Assembly: GCA_015231995.1 (NCBI GenBank)
Contig: JADGAO010000048.1
Coordinates: forward strand, 1 to 16,033
Direction: 5' to 3'
DNA length: 16,033 nucleotides
Source: Nitrospinota bacterium
Lineage (GTDB): Bacteria; Nitrospinota_A; UBA7883; JACRLM01
Position numbers and translations under genes: made by a program. The notes below the pieces were generated by a model that saw only the letters and a program-made list of their open reading frames with translations, had not been told where the DNA came from and did no database searches. Within the stretch, counting starts at the first letter, position 1. Every line of letters begins with the position of its first letter. Positions 7,019 through 13,155 of the stretch are shown in pieces.

Positions 7019-7044
7019 GCAAGGGGGCATAACCCCCTGCTTGC
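7019..7044 (+). repeat. GC-rich hairpin after bfr
   Basis: GCAAGGGGG (7019-7027) pairs imperfectly with the CCCCC...TTGC side (7033-7044) around a CATAA loop, 15 nt after the bfr stop. It lacks a T-tract. It may end the ccmEF-bfr transcript together with the next hairpin, or be another intergenic repeat. Confidence 0.4.
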
Positions 7045-7045
7045 T

Positions 7046-7070
7046 GTCTGAGGTGTTCTTCACCTCAGAC
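7046..7070. repeat. Pentaloop hairpin repeat, copy 2
   Basis: GTCTGAGGTG (7046-7055), loop TTCTT, CACCTCAGAC (7061-7070): a perfect 10-bp stem. Compared with copy 1 the arms differ at several positions, and each change is matched in the other arm. Confidence 0.8.
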
Positions 7071-7075
7071 TCCAC

Positions 7076-7137
7076 TGTAGGGGTAATTCGTGAATCGTCC
7101 TTCCTTAAAGATGGGCGCATCACTCTGCGCCCCTACA
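7076..7137. repeat. TGTAGGGG...CCCCTACA inverted-repeat element
   Basis: TGTAGGGG (7076-7083) and CCCCTACA (7130-7137) bracket a 62-bp element. Inside it is the stem GGGCGCA/TGCGCCC (7113-7132, loop TCACTC), which overlaps the right outer arm. It looks like a dispersed intergenic repeat; no second copy is in this window. Confidence 0.55.
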
Positions 7138-7199
7138 ATGGAGGTGAGAGCGCCCCGATGAGCGTTTAAACTCGCAGATAATCCAATCGCAAATGAACA

Positions 7200-7229
7200 T
7201 TGACTAATTATGTAAAACTTGCGTATAAT
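7200..7229 (+). promoter_or_regulatory. Sigma-70-type promoter for the cpoB-like gene
   Basis: TTGACT (7200-7205) and a consensus TATAAT (7224-7229) are spaced by 18 bp. Transcription would start near 7236, about 18 nt before the ATG at 7254. This is one of the best promoter matches in the window. Confidence 0.7.
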
Positions 7230-7253
7230 TATCTAAAATTATAAGCAAATTTT

Positions 7254-8078
7254 ATGAACTTTCTGGAAAAGAGCCCCGGGTGGTGGAAAAAATTTTTCAT
7301 CGCGGCGGTTTTTCTGATCTTCCCATGTGGGGTGGGGTGCGCCTCCAGCGACGGCTCGAAGATGACATCCGATGTCGAAGCCCTCAAAACCCAGATATGG
7401 AACCTGCAGAAACAGACGGCGGAGCTTGGCTTGAAAGTTTCTTATGCAAGCGAGGAAGTGACCCAACTGTCCGAACGCGTAGGAAATGTGGAAGACAGGT
7501 TGCAGGTGGAAAAGCCCGCTTCAAAGCCGAAAGACGTTTCATCGACATCCGTCAAACCTCAAACGTCCGTCGTGACCTCTCCGCCAAGCGAGCCGATGAC
7601 TGTGGCGCAGGCTATGGAAAGGCCGCCCGACGTCCCGCTGGAGACATGGTTCAAGGATCTTACGCCAGAGGAGATGTACCGGCAGTCGCTTGTTCATTTC
7701 AACAAGGCAGACTACTCGACGGCCGTCAGCGGTTTTACGTATCTGATCCGAAGGTTTTCGGATTCGAGCCTGGCTCCCATGTCTCAGTTCTGGATAGCCG
7801 AGGCGTTTTACACTCAAAAACGTTTCGCCCGGGCCGTGGAGGAATACAAGAAAGTGTTGAACAGGTATCAGGGCAATTCCAAGTCCGCCGACGCCATGCT
7901 CAAGATGGGCCTTAGCAAGATGTCGATGGATTTGCACGCGGAGGGCGTCGCGACCCTTCGCGAGCTTATCGCAAGGTATCCGGACAGTCCTGCCGCCGCA
8001 ACAGCCCAAAAACAGCTCAACGAGCCTATGGGGGCGGCGCCTGAAGATAAAAAAGAAGCTGTCGGAAATAAAAAATAA
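7254..8078 (+). CDS. CpoB/YbgF-like coiled-coil TPR lipoprotein
   Basis: This 274-residue envelope protein has the CpoB/YbgF layout. A lipoprotein-type signal (basic WWKKFF, hydrophobic 14-24) ends in GVGC with Cys29 as the likely lipidated residue. A coiled coil follows (about 37-86, heptad-like EALKTQIWNLQKQTAEL), then a Pro/Ser/Thr-rich linker (87-130). TPR repeats fill about 138-256 (EEMYRQSLVHFNKADYSTAV, FWIAEAFYTQKRFARAVEEY and a third). CpoB normally coordinates peptidoglycan synthesis with the Tol-Pal machine in the periplasm, but no tol or pal genes are here, so an ortholog claim would be too strong. A BamD-like or generic TPR lipoprotein is the alternative. ATG 7254 has no clear Shine-Dalgarno; the short leader from the strong promoter at 7200 supports it. 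The next gene starts 12 bp downstream, so the two form an operon. Confidence 0.75.
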   Translation: MNFLEKSPGWWKKFFIAAVFLIFPCGVGCASSDGSKMTSDVEALKTQIWNLQKQTAELGLKVSYASEEVTQLSERVGNVEDRLQVEKPASKPKDVSSTSVKPQTSVVTSPPSEPMTVAQAMERPPDVPLETWFKDLTPEEMYRQSLVHFNKADYSTAVSGFTYLIRRFSDSSLAPMSQFWIAEAFYTQKRFARAVEEYKKVLNRYQGNSKSADAMLKMGLSKMSMDLHAEGVATLRELIARYPDSPAAATAQKQLNEPMGAAPEDKKEAVGNKK

Positions 8079-8090
8079 GGACCCAAAGGT

Positions 8091-8993
8091 ATGAAAATGA
8101 AAACGGCATTGGCAGTGATCGGGGCCACGGTTGTCCTTGGCGGCGCGGCGATGGCGCAGTCCGCGTCGGAGTGGGCCGGCCAGATGAAGCTTGGCGGGGT
8201 GGTTTCCCAGAGTTCGGGCGCCGGCTCTTCGCCGGCCAGGCCGGACGCCGCGTTTTTTGAGGACCCGTCGAAGGCTTCCCCGCTGGCATACAGGTTGCTG
8301 TACGAAACGGCGGGATTTTTGGGAGGGAAGCACGAATCGTTCGGGACGATTCAGGACGGTGAGAATTCCGAGCAGACGAGTTTTTCCGCTGTTGACGTGG
8401 TTCACATAAACCGGACAATCGGCGACGGTCTGCGCGCCGGGGACAAATATTTGGTGTTCCACCCGGATAGCAAAGAGGTGGTTCATCCTGTTTCCCGCAA
8501 ATCTCTGGGGCATAAAGTGTTCATTGACGGGGTGATCGAGGTGATCGAACCCGGCGAAAAATTCTCGAAGGCGAAGATAACAAAGTCCTTCAATCCCATC
8601 CAGCGCGGATACAGGATAAAACAGTACGAGGAAAACAAGATACCCTCCATTGACATGGACAAACCGGTTGTCGAAAAGAAAGTCGAGGGTATTGTGGTGG
8701 CCAGCAAGGATTTAAAATCGAGCTACGCCACCGGCGACGTTATCTACATTGATATCGGCCAAAAAGCCGGCGTGGAAGTGGGAGACCTGCTTGAACTCGT
8801 CGCCAACCGCAAGTCCACGGCGGCGTCGCCGGAGAAAACGCTGGGGCGCGCCAGGGTACTGGCTCTTGAGGACGAGACTGCGACAGCCGTCATAGTGACC
8901 AGCGTCCAGATGTCGCGCATCGGCGATACTGTGCGTTATATCCAGGACCGGGAGGTTGTAAGCCCAGTGATGGCCAAAGGCGGGAAGAAATAG
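8091..8993 (+). CDS. Secreted protein with two tandem FlgT-C-like beta domains
   Basis: This 300-residue protein starts with a clear Sec signal peptide (MKMKTALAVIGATVVLGGAAMA, likely cut before Gln23). After a Ser/Gly/Pro-rich stretch come two related units, about 82-178 and 199-284. Each runs: short strand, a VxHIN or IYIDIG strand, GLRAGD or GVEVGD turn, a hydrophobic strand, then LGHKVF or LGRARV, an acidic turn, AKITKS or ATAVIVTS, and RGYRI or IGDTVRYI. This pattern resembles the C-terminal domain of FlgT and the beta domains found behind LysM in many proteobacterial envelope proteins, but no LysM is present here. It lies 12 bp after the TPR lipoprotein gene, with AAGGA before ATG 8091, and an intrinsic terminator follows 42 bp after its stop. 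The two gene products probably act together in the periplasm or outer membrane. The domain resemblance is my inference; the function is unknown. Confidence 0.65.
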   Translation: MKMKTALAVIGATVVLGGAAMAQSASEWAGQMKLGGVVSQSSGAGSSPARPDAAFFEDPSKASPLAYRLLYETAGFLGGKHESFGTIQDGENSEQTSFSAVDVVHINRTIGDGLRAGDKYLVFHPDSKEVVHPVSRKSLGHKVFIDGVIEVIEPGEKFSKAKITKSFNPIQRGYRIKQYEENKIPSIDMDKPVVEKKVEGIVVASKDLKSSYATGDVIYIDIGQKAGVEVGDLLELVANRKSTAASPEKTLGRARVLALEDETATAVIVTSVQMSRIGDTVRYIQDREVVSPVMAKGGKK

Positions 8994-9034
8994 CAGGCCT
9001 CTCTGAGCCGTCCTCCAGTAAAGGTTTGCCGATC

Positions 9035-9062
9035 GGCGGGGTGTTTTTCACCCCGCCTTTTT
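9035..9062 (+). terminator. Intrinsic terminator of the cpoB-like operon (pentaloop hairpin copy 3)
   Basis: GGCGGGGTG (9035-9043), loop TTTTT, CACCCCGCC (9049-9057), then TTTTTC (9058-9063): a perfect 9-bp GC-rich stem directly followed by a T-tract, 42 bp after a stop codon. It is also a member of the pentaloop hairpin family. Confidence 0.85.
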
Positions 9063-9073
9063 CTATTTGCGCT

Positions 9074-9119
9074 GTCCGGGGTGTTCTTGTCGCTGTCCGA
9101 GGTGTTTTTCACCTCGGAC
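9074..9119. repeat. Pentaloop hairpin repeats: half copy plus full copy 4
   Basis: GTCCGGGGTG and loop TTCTT at 9074-9088 lack the right arm and run straight into a complete copy: GTCCGAGGTG (9095-9104), loop TTTTT, CACCTCGGAC (9110-9119). The broken copy followed by an intact one suggests insertion or recombination inside a hairpin. Confidence 0.75.
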
Positions 9120-9142
9120 TCCTAAACTCGAATTCCGAATTT

Positions 9143-9163
9143 GGGCGACCCACCGGGTCGCCC
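9143..9163. repeat. Triloop hairpin
   Basis: GGGCGACCC (9143-9151), loop ACC, GGGTCGCCC (9155-9163): a perfect 9-bp stem of a different sequence class from the pentaloop family. It lies 9 bp before the 24-bp inverted repeat. Confidence 0.6.
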
Positions 9164-9310
9164 CCTACTTGGGAGCGCGGGCGTCCCGCCCGCAAGCGTT
9201 TTATCGGGCTAAATGCCCCGGTGAAACGCCAAAGATATTCATCTCCCAAAAATAGCAGACATCCTGTGTCATCCCACGTTCTTTTCTTCTGGGGCTGTCT
9301 CCCAAATGCT

Positions 9311-9336
9311 CGGCGTGGGTGTTCTTCACCCCGCCG
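9311..9336. repeat. Pentaloop hairpin repeat, copy 5
   Basis: CGGCG-T-GGGTG (9311-9321), loop TTCTT, CACCCCGCCG (9327-9336). The stem is perfect except for one bulged T. Confidence 0.7.
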
Positions 9337-9374
9337 TCCTTAAGGAAGAATAAACTCACATTAAAAGACAAGGA

Positions 9375-9399
9375 GTTCGAGGTGAAGAACACCTCGAAC
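9375..9399. repeat. Pentaloop hairpin repeat, copy 6 (inverted)
   Basis: GTTCGAGGTG (9375-9384), loop AAGAA, CACCTCGAAC (9390-9399): a perfect 10-bp stem with the loop on the opposite strand relative to copies 1-5. Arm changes are again paired. Confidence 0.75.
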
Positions 9400-9562
9400 A
9401 GCGTTTGTCGCTTCTGTTTTACCCTTTGGCGACAGCCCCCTTCTGAACGCCGCCATCGAGACGGCATTCAGACGTTGCGGGCGGGACGCCCGCGCTCCTT
9501 CGGAATCCGGGATAAACGAAAACGGGGGGAGGGAGGACACCCCTTTGTTCCCCCTGGCAAGG

Positions 9563-9770
9563 AAACCTTTGCATAATCTACACGTTCGCAATAATGTCAT
9601 TCTGAACCCTTCGACGGACTCAGGGTAAACTCCGCGTAGCGAAGTGAAGAATCTATCTAAAGAATATTCTTTTCTATAATGATCCTTCGCTCGCAAAGGC
9701 TCCCTCAGGATGACAAAAAGAGTGTTCTTCACCCTGCCGAGCGTTCAATCGTTGACTTACGCAAAGGTTT
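9563..9770. repeat. MITE-like element with 14-bp imperfect inverted ends
   Basis: AAACCTTTGCATAA (9563-9576) matches the reverse complement of 9757-9770 at 13 of 14 positions. Together they bound 208 bp. The interior contains one GTCATTCTGA...TCAGGATGACA element (9596-9716), related to the copies at 15781 and 15920, and a half pentaloop hairpin (from 9722). The core ACCTTTGCATAAT occurs again at 13014-13026 before batD. No coding capacity. Confidence 0.5.
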
Positions 9771-9810
9771 TCAGGAAAAGGATTTCGTTGAACTTCATTT
9801 CTGGAAAAAC

Positions 9811-9819
9811 TGGTAGAAT
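9811..9819 (+). promoter_or_regulatory. Possible extended -10 promoter of the membrane glycosyltransferase gene
   Basis: TGGTAGAAT (TG-n-TAGAAT, -10 at 9814-9819) resembles an extended -10 box about 100 nt before the ATG. The only -35-like TTGAAC (9788-9793) is 20 bp away, too far for a normal promoter, so confidence is low. Confidence 0.3.
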
Positions 9820-9921
9820 AATCACCGCCTGTTGGAAGATCAAACAAGAAGGAACGATTAGCTGGTGAAACGAGGATTCGGCGTCTGTCCGCCCCGCTTT
9901 TGTTCCTGACCGGCCGTTTAT

Positions 9922-12219
9922 ATGTCCGTCTTCTCCCGTCCTGCCATGCCCTCGATTGAAAACAACCTGAAGGGCAAGTTCGTCACGCTCACCCTTGTCC
10001 TGCTCATTCTCGCAGGGCTTGCGTTGCGCATCCACTCCGCCAACGGCCTTTATGAGAAAGCCGACGCGATAGCCATCGCCATCATGGCCAACGACATCGC
10101 CCAAGGCGTCGAATACCCGTTATGGATTTACGGCACTCCTTACGCCGGAACGTTCGAAGCATGGTTTACCGCTCCACTGGTTTGGGCAATAGGCCCGTCG
10201 TGGTGGGCCATCCCGTTCGCCACAATCGTAACCTCCACAGCGGGAATCGCGGCCTTCTACATGCTCGCCTCGGCGATAGGCGGCCCACGGGCCGGGTTGT
10301 TCGCCGCCGCGTTATGGGCGTTTGCCCCGTGGGGCGCAAGTTATTACAACGTCTCTCCGCGTGGATGCTATCCAGAAACGGTCTGCGGCGGGGCGATCAT
10401 CCTCTGGTACGCCACACGGCGATGGCAGGGTGGACGGATGTCCATAGCAACGTCTTTTGCGGTCGGCCTTGTGGCGGGTCTGTTGATCTGGTCGCGCCTG
10501 CTGGTCGCGCCTTATGTCATCACGCTTGCCGCCGTACTCCTGCTGGTTGACCGCGCCAAATTCATAAACACCCGCAACATGGCGGGGTTGGCTGGCATTG
10601 TGACAGGCGCATGGCCTTTCCTTCTCACCTGGAAACGGGTCATGACGCAAGACGCCGTCGGGAAAATGGAAATCGCTGGCATGGCAGAGCGGTTCCGCGC
10701 CCTTTATGAGACCATTCTGGCCGGATACTCGCTGGATGGGGATATGGGAGCGCTTGGCGCGGCGTTGCCTGTAGCTTCCCTTGCCCTGTCAGCTGGCGCG
10801 GCTTTGTTCTTTATCGTCACGGCTATATTCCTGCTCGTCCGCCGCCCAAAAGAGATGAGGGGGATAAACACTATTCCGCTGACGCTGTTCACTCTCATTT
10901 TCGCCGCCATCTATCTTTCCAACACAGCGTCGCTCACTTCACAGGTGCGTTATTCACTCCCTTTATACACGGCGCTTATCGTCTTCCCGGCGCTGGCCGC
11001 CGACTGGCTGGCGTCCCGTTCACGCGCCCTGGGCATGGCGGTAATAATATTCCTTGCCAGCTCGGCCGCCATCGTCTCTGAAATCAATTTCGCGGGGGTC
11101 AAAAGGGAGGACGCCGTCATCCGCGATCAATCGCAAAGCGCAGTCGCACAGCTTGAAAAGATCGGGGCGCGCTCGGCCATTATCGACGATTTCAACTGGA
11201 TGGGGCGTTTTTCCTACGAGGCGCTCACCCGTGGTTACGCGCTTAACGTCATGCAAAGCCGGGGCAACCTCAACATGCGCTGGACAATGGAGGTGGAACG
11301 CGACCCGGACCCTGTCCACCTAATGAACCCCGATTATACCGTCCAATTCCGGCAGTGGTTGAAGTCGTGTTGCGGTGGGGAGCACGCAAGCCACGACCTT
11401 GGGAACTTCGCAGGCATCCGCCAGATAAAAGTTGTCTCATGGCCGTCAGCGTCCATACCCGCATCGGCCTGGAATATTCCGCCCAAAATGCAGGCGTTGG
11501 CCGACCGTGTCCACGCCACCACTTTTTATTCCAACGCGAAGCAGGAAGTCATTGTCGAGTTCGACAGGCCGAGGGACTTGACCAAAGTCAGGCTCATATA
11601 CGGCAACCGTTTCCCGGAAACAGTGAAGCTGGAGCGTAGCGTTGACGGCGTTTCGTGGGAGCGTATCAGCGGGCCACAACCGCCGTCTATGCTGTACCCC
11701 GTCGGCGGGAGGGTGTATGAACGGTTCCCTAAGGATCGGGACCGCGAGCATGAGGAATGGAATTTCCCGCCCAAACCCACAACGCTCCTGCGTATGACAT
11801 TCAACCCTTACGCCGGGGAAACGTACGACCTCCATGAGCTTTTTCTCTACGAGTCATCGGAGGCTTACAGCGAGCCTTCTCTCGACGAAATACGCCAGGC
11901 TGTCGAACGCTCCGGCGTGACAACGCTTGCGTGCGACCGGAGTGTGGCTTCGTTTTTTTTCGGCAAGCAGGCGCCCTTTCGCGTGACGCTCCGTCCTTTT
12001 TACGAAGCGGACCCGGAGCTTGCCCAGCCGCAATGGAATGCCGGGCCGGGATTTGGGGCGTTGGTTGACAGAGCCGACGCTTTGGATTTGGCCGCGCGTC
12101 TTGAGACTCAGAAGGCCGTTTTCACCATGACGCAACTTGGCGCCAAAACCCTGTTCACGTTCCAAAAAGAGAGCGGTCCTGTCTGGTGGACGGGATTTAC
12201 GCTGATCAACGCGCCTTAG
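9922..12219 (+). CDS. Large membrane glycosyltransferase-like protein (GT-C/GT39 type) with discoidin-like C-terminal region
   Basis: This 765-residue protein has about 10-12 membrane helices between residues 19 and 388 and a long soluble C-terminal half. The first helix (19-38) is followed by a loop with acidic residues (LYEKAD, Glu45 and Asp48), as in polyprenyl-phosphate-sugar-using GT-C enzymes, where such a loop acid is catalytic. The soluble part first has an alpha/beta-like segment (about 398-470). It then has a beta-rich stretch (about 535-645) with VIVEFDRPRDLTKVRLIYG, VKLERSVDGVSWERI and DLHELFLYE, a pattern typical of F5/8-type C (discoidin) sugar-binding domains. It would glycosylate a lipid or surface polymer on the outer face of the inner membrane; acceptor unknown. 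ATG 9922 was chosen; ATG 9946 is equally possible, as neither has a clear ribosome site. Upstream and downstream gaps are repeat-filled, so it is probably monocistronic. The family call is by topology, not by a diagnostic motif. Confidence 0.65.
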   Translation: MSVFSRPAMPSIENNLKGKFVTLTLVLLILAGLALRIHSANGLYEKADAIAIAIMANDIAQGVEYPLWIYGTPYAGTFEAWFTAPLVWAIGPSWWAIPFATIVTSTAGIAAFYMLASAIGGPRAGLFAAALWAFAPWGASYYNVSPRGCYPETVCGGAIILWYATRRWQGGRMSIATSFAVGLVAGLLIWSRLLVAPYVITLAAVLLLVDRAKFINTRNMAGLAGIVTGAWPFLLTWKRVMTQDAVGKMEIAGMAERFRALYETILAGYSLDGDMGALGAALPVASLALSAGAALFFIVTAIFLLVRRPKEMRGINTIPLTLFTLIFAAIYLSNTASLTSQVRYSLPLYTALIVFPALAADWLASRSRALGMAVIIFLASSAAIVSEINFAGVKREDAVIRDQSQSAVAQLEKIGARSAIIDDFNWMGRFSYEALTRGYALNVMQSRGNLNMRWTMEVERDPDPVHLMNPDYTVQFRQWLKSCCGGEHASHDLGNFAGIRQIKVVSWPSASIPASAWNIPPKMQALADRVHATTFYSNAKQEVIVEFDRPRDLTKVRLIYGNRFPETVKLERSVDGVSWERISGPQPPSMLYPVGGRVYERFPKDRDREHEEWNFPPKPTTLLRMTFNPYAGETYDLHELFLYESSEAYSEPSLDEIRQAVERSGVTTLACDRSVASFFFGKQAPFRVTLRPFYEADPELAQPQWNAGPGFGALVDRADALDLAARLETQKAVFTMTQLGAKTLFTFQKESGPVWWTGFTLINAP

Positions 12220-12251
12220 GCGCTACCGGACAAGGACGACGGGCCCTTTGT

Positions 12252-12346
12252 CCCCCGAAGCTCGGGGGACCGCCACAACGTGGCGAGGGGGTTTAATTAA
12301 ACCCCTCCGGCGCGAATACGCGCCACCTCCCCGAGCTTCGGGGAGG
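12252..12346. repeat. Composite hairpin array around a TTTAATTAAA dyad, second copy
   Basis: Five inverted repeats lie in a row: CCCCCGA/TCGGGGG loop AGC (12252-12268); CGCCAC/GTGGCG loop AAC (12271-12285); GAGGGGG-TTTAATTAAA-CCCCTC (12285-12307); GGCGCG/CGCGCC loop AATA (12309-12324); CCTCCCCGA/TCGGGGAGG loop GCT (12326-12346). The order small stem, TTTAATTAA dyad, small stem, C-rich stem is the same as at 699-790. A half pentaloop element follows (about 12356-12372). Confidence 0.7.
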
Positions 12347-12420
12347 AAAAGAAGGGTTCCTTCACCCCGCCGAGCGAGAATCGTTTTAATGCGATTGCCC
12401 TGGGTTAATCCCTCCTCTTA

Positions 12421-12449
12421 TTGAAAAATTACCCTAATTCTGATATTCA
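12421..12449 (+). promoter_or_regulatory. Promoter of the EF-hand membrane protein gene
   Basis: TTGAAA (12421-12426), 17-bp spacer and TATTCA (12444-12449) preceded by an extended TG (12441-12442). Transcription would start at about 12456, which is the ATG itself. With no Shine-Dalgarno present, a leaderless transcript is possible. Confidence 0.5.
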
Positions 12450-12455
12450 TTACAC

Positions 12456-12941
12456 ATGGAAAAACTCGACGCGCGACAGAAACAGCTAGTCATCGAAAAG
12501 ATGAGAGAGCTTAAGGCCAAACCAGAGCTGTTGGCCAAGTACGACAAGGATGGCGACGGAGTGGTCAGCGCGGAGGAATGGGAAGCCGCCCGAAGGGATG
12601 TCGTCCGCAAAATTTTGAGAAACCAGTCCAGCAGGGTTTTCCAGGTCGCCCCGATACTCAAAAAACAGAACCGCGACTCCGGGATGGTGTTGTGGATGTA
12701 CGACCATCGCGACATGATAGGCGCGATACTGATAACTTGCGGCTCGGCAATGATACTCACCGATCCGGGAACGTTTGCGGAACGGGCTCCGCTCCCCTAC
12801 GCCTGGGGGGAGATGGGAACCACCGGCGACATCAGTTTGGCGATCATATGGCTCAATTGGACGTCATCGGGGTGGACTGGGCTTCTTCTCGCTTTTTTCG
12901 GCGTCGTGTGGAGCAGGTTCGCAAATTTTTTCATGGATTGA
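12456..12941 (+). CDS. Small membrane protein with one canonical EF-hand
   Basis: This 161-residue protein has one textbook calcium-binding loop at 30-41 (DKDGDGVVSAEE): ligands at Asp30, Asp32, Asp34, Val36 (backbone), Ser38 and the bidentate Glu41. Charged helices flank the loop (5-29 and 39-56). Two hydrophobic segments follow, about 86-102 and 139-157, with a loop rich in Trp, Gly and Pro between them. There is no signal peptide, so the EF-hand is probably cytoplasmic, with the C-terminal half in the membrane. I do not recognise a named family, and a single EF-hand with two helices suggests dimer pairing. ATG 12456 lacks a Shine-Dalgarno site. It precedes batD by about 215 bp of repeats, with no evidence of co-transcription. 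Function unknown; Ca2+ binding is predicted from the loop alone. Confidence 0.7.
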   Translation: MEKLDARQKQLVIEKMRELKAKPELLAKYDKDGDGVVSAEEWEAARRDVVRKILRNQSSRVFQVAPILKKQNRDSGMVLWMYDHRDMIGAILITCGSAMILTDPGTFAERAPLPYAWGEMGTTGDISLAIIWLNWTSSGWTGLLLAFFGVVWSRFANFFMD

Positions 12942-13040
12942 CCGTGCGCCCCTGCCCGCCAACGCATCACCGGATGACTGTCCGGCTGGTGTTCGACCGG
13001 TATTTTCAATGAGACCTTTGCATAATGCCCTTGTAGCTGT

Positions 13041-13061
13041 CCGAGGCGTTCTTCGTCTCGG
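13041..13061. repeat. Pentaloop hairpin repeat, copy 7
   Basis: CCGAGGCG (13041-13048), loop TTCTT, CGTCTCGG (13054-13061). The stem is complete as RNA if one G-U pair is allowed. It lies 15 bp after an ACCTTTGCATAAT motif (13014-13026) like the one bounding the 9563 element. Confidence 0.65.
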
Positions 13062-13094
13062 CCTTCTAAATGAAAGCCCTTCGATAAGTAAAAA

Positions 13095-13119
13095 CGGCGG
13101 GGTGAAGAACACCCCGCCG
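13095..13119. repeat. Pentaloop hairpin repeat, copy 8 (inverted)
   Basis: CGGCGGGGTG (13095-13104), loop AAGAA, CACCCCGCCG (13110-13119): a perfect 10-bp stem. It is followed by two CCGCCGAGC tails (13114-13122, 13131-13139), the second ending 16 bp before the proposed batD start. Confidence 0.75.
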
Positions 13120-13155
13120 AGCATTAATACACCGCCGAGCGTTAAACCGAGTTTC

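Larger units (their letters stand above)
9172..9498. repeat. 24-bp inverted repeat pair flanking about 280 bp of hairpins
   Basis: Positions 9172-9195 and 9475-9498 are exact reverse complements over 24 bp; each arm itself contains GCGGGCG/CGCCCGC around TCC or GGA. Nested inside, GGGGCTGTC (9291-9299) pairs with GACAGCCCC (9431-9439), and two pentaloop hairpins (9311, 9375) sit in the centre in opposite orientation. The block has the dyad layout of a non-coding mobile or structural element. No transposase and no obvious target duplication were seen. Confidence 0.65.
8994..9921. other. Repeat-rich gene-free region
   Basis: This 928-bp stretch has no supportable protein gene on either strand; its open frames are made of repeats. 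It begins with a terminator (9035-9062). It then holds several pentaloop hairpins, a 9-bp GGGCGACCC/GGGTCGCCC stem (9143-9163), a 24-bp inverted repeat (9172-9195 and 9475-9498), a GTCATTCTGA-type element (9596-9716) and inverted ACCTTTGC-type ends (9563, 9770). The last ~100 bp carry a possible promoter and the leader of the next gene. Confidence 0.75.

Noticed and set aside
7539..8513. 324-codon minus-strand open frame across two genes
   Set aside because: It crosses the boundary of two well-supported plus-strand genes and has the Arg/Pro-rich look of an antisense shadow.
9026..9732. Open frames of 85-123 codons in the repeat-rich region
   Set aside because: They are translations of hairpin repeats (recurrent VRGVxHLGLL- and GGVKNT-like peptides) and not conserved proteins.
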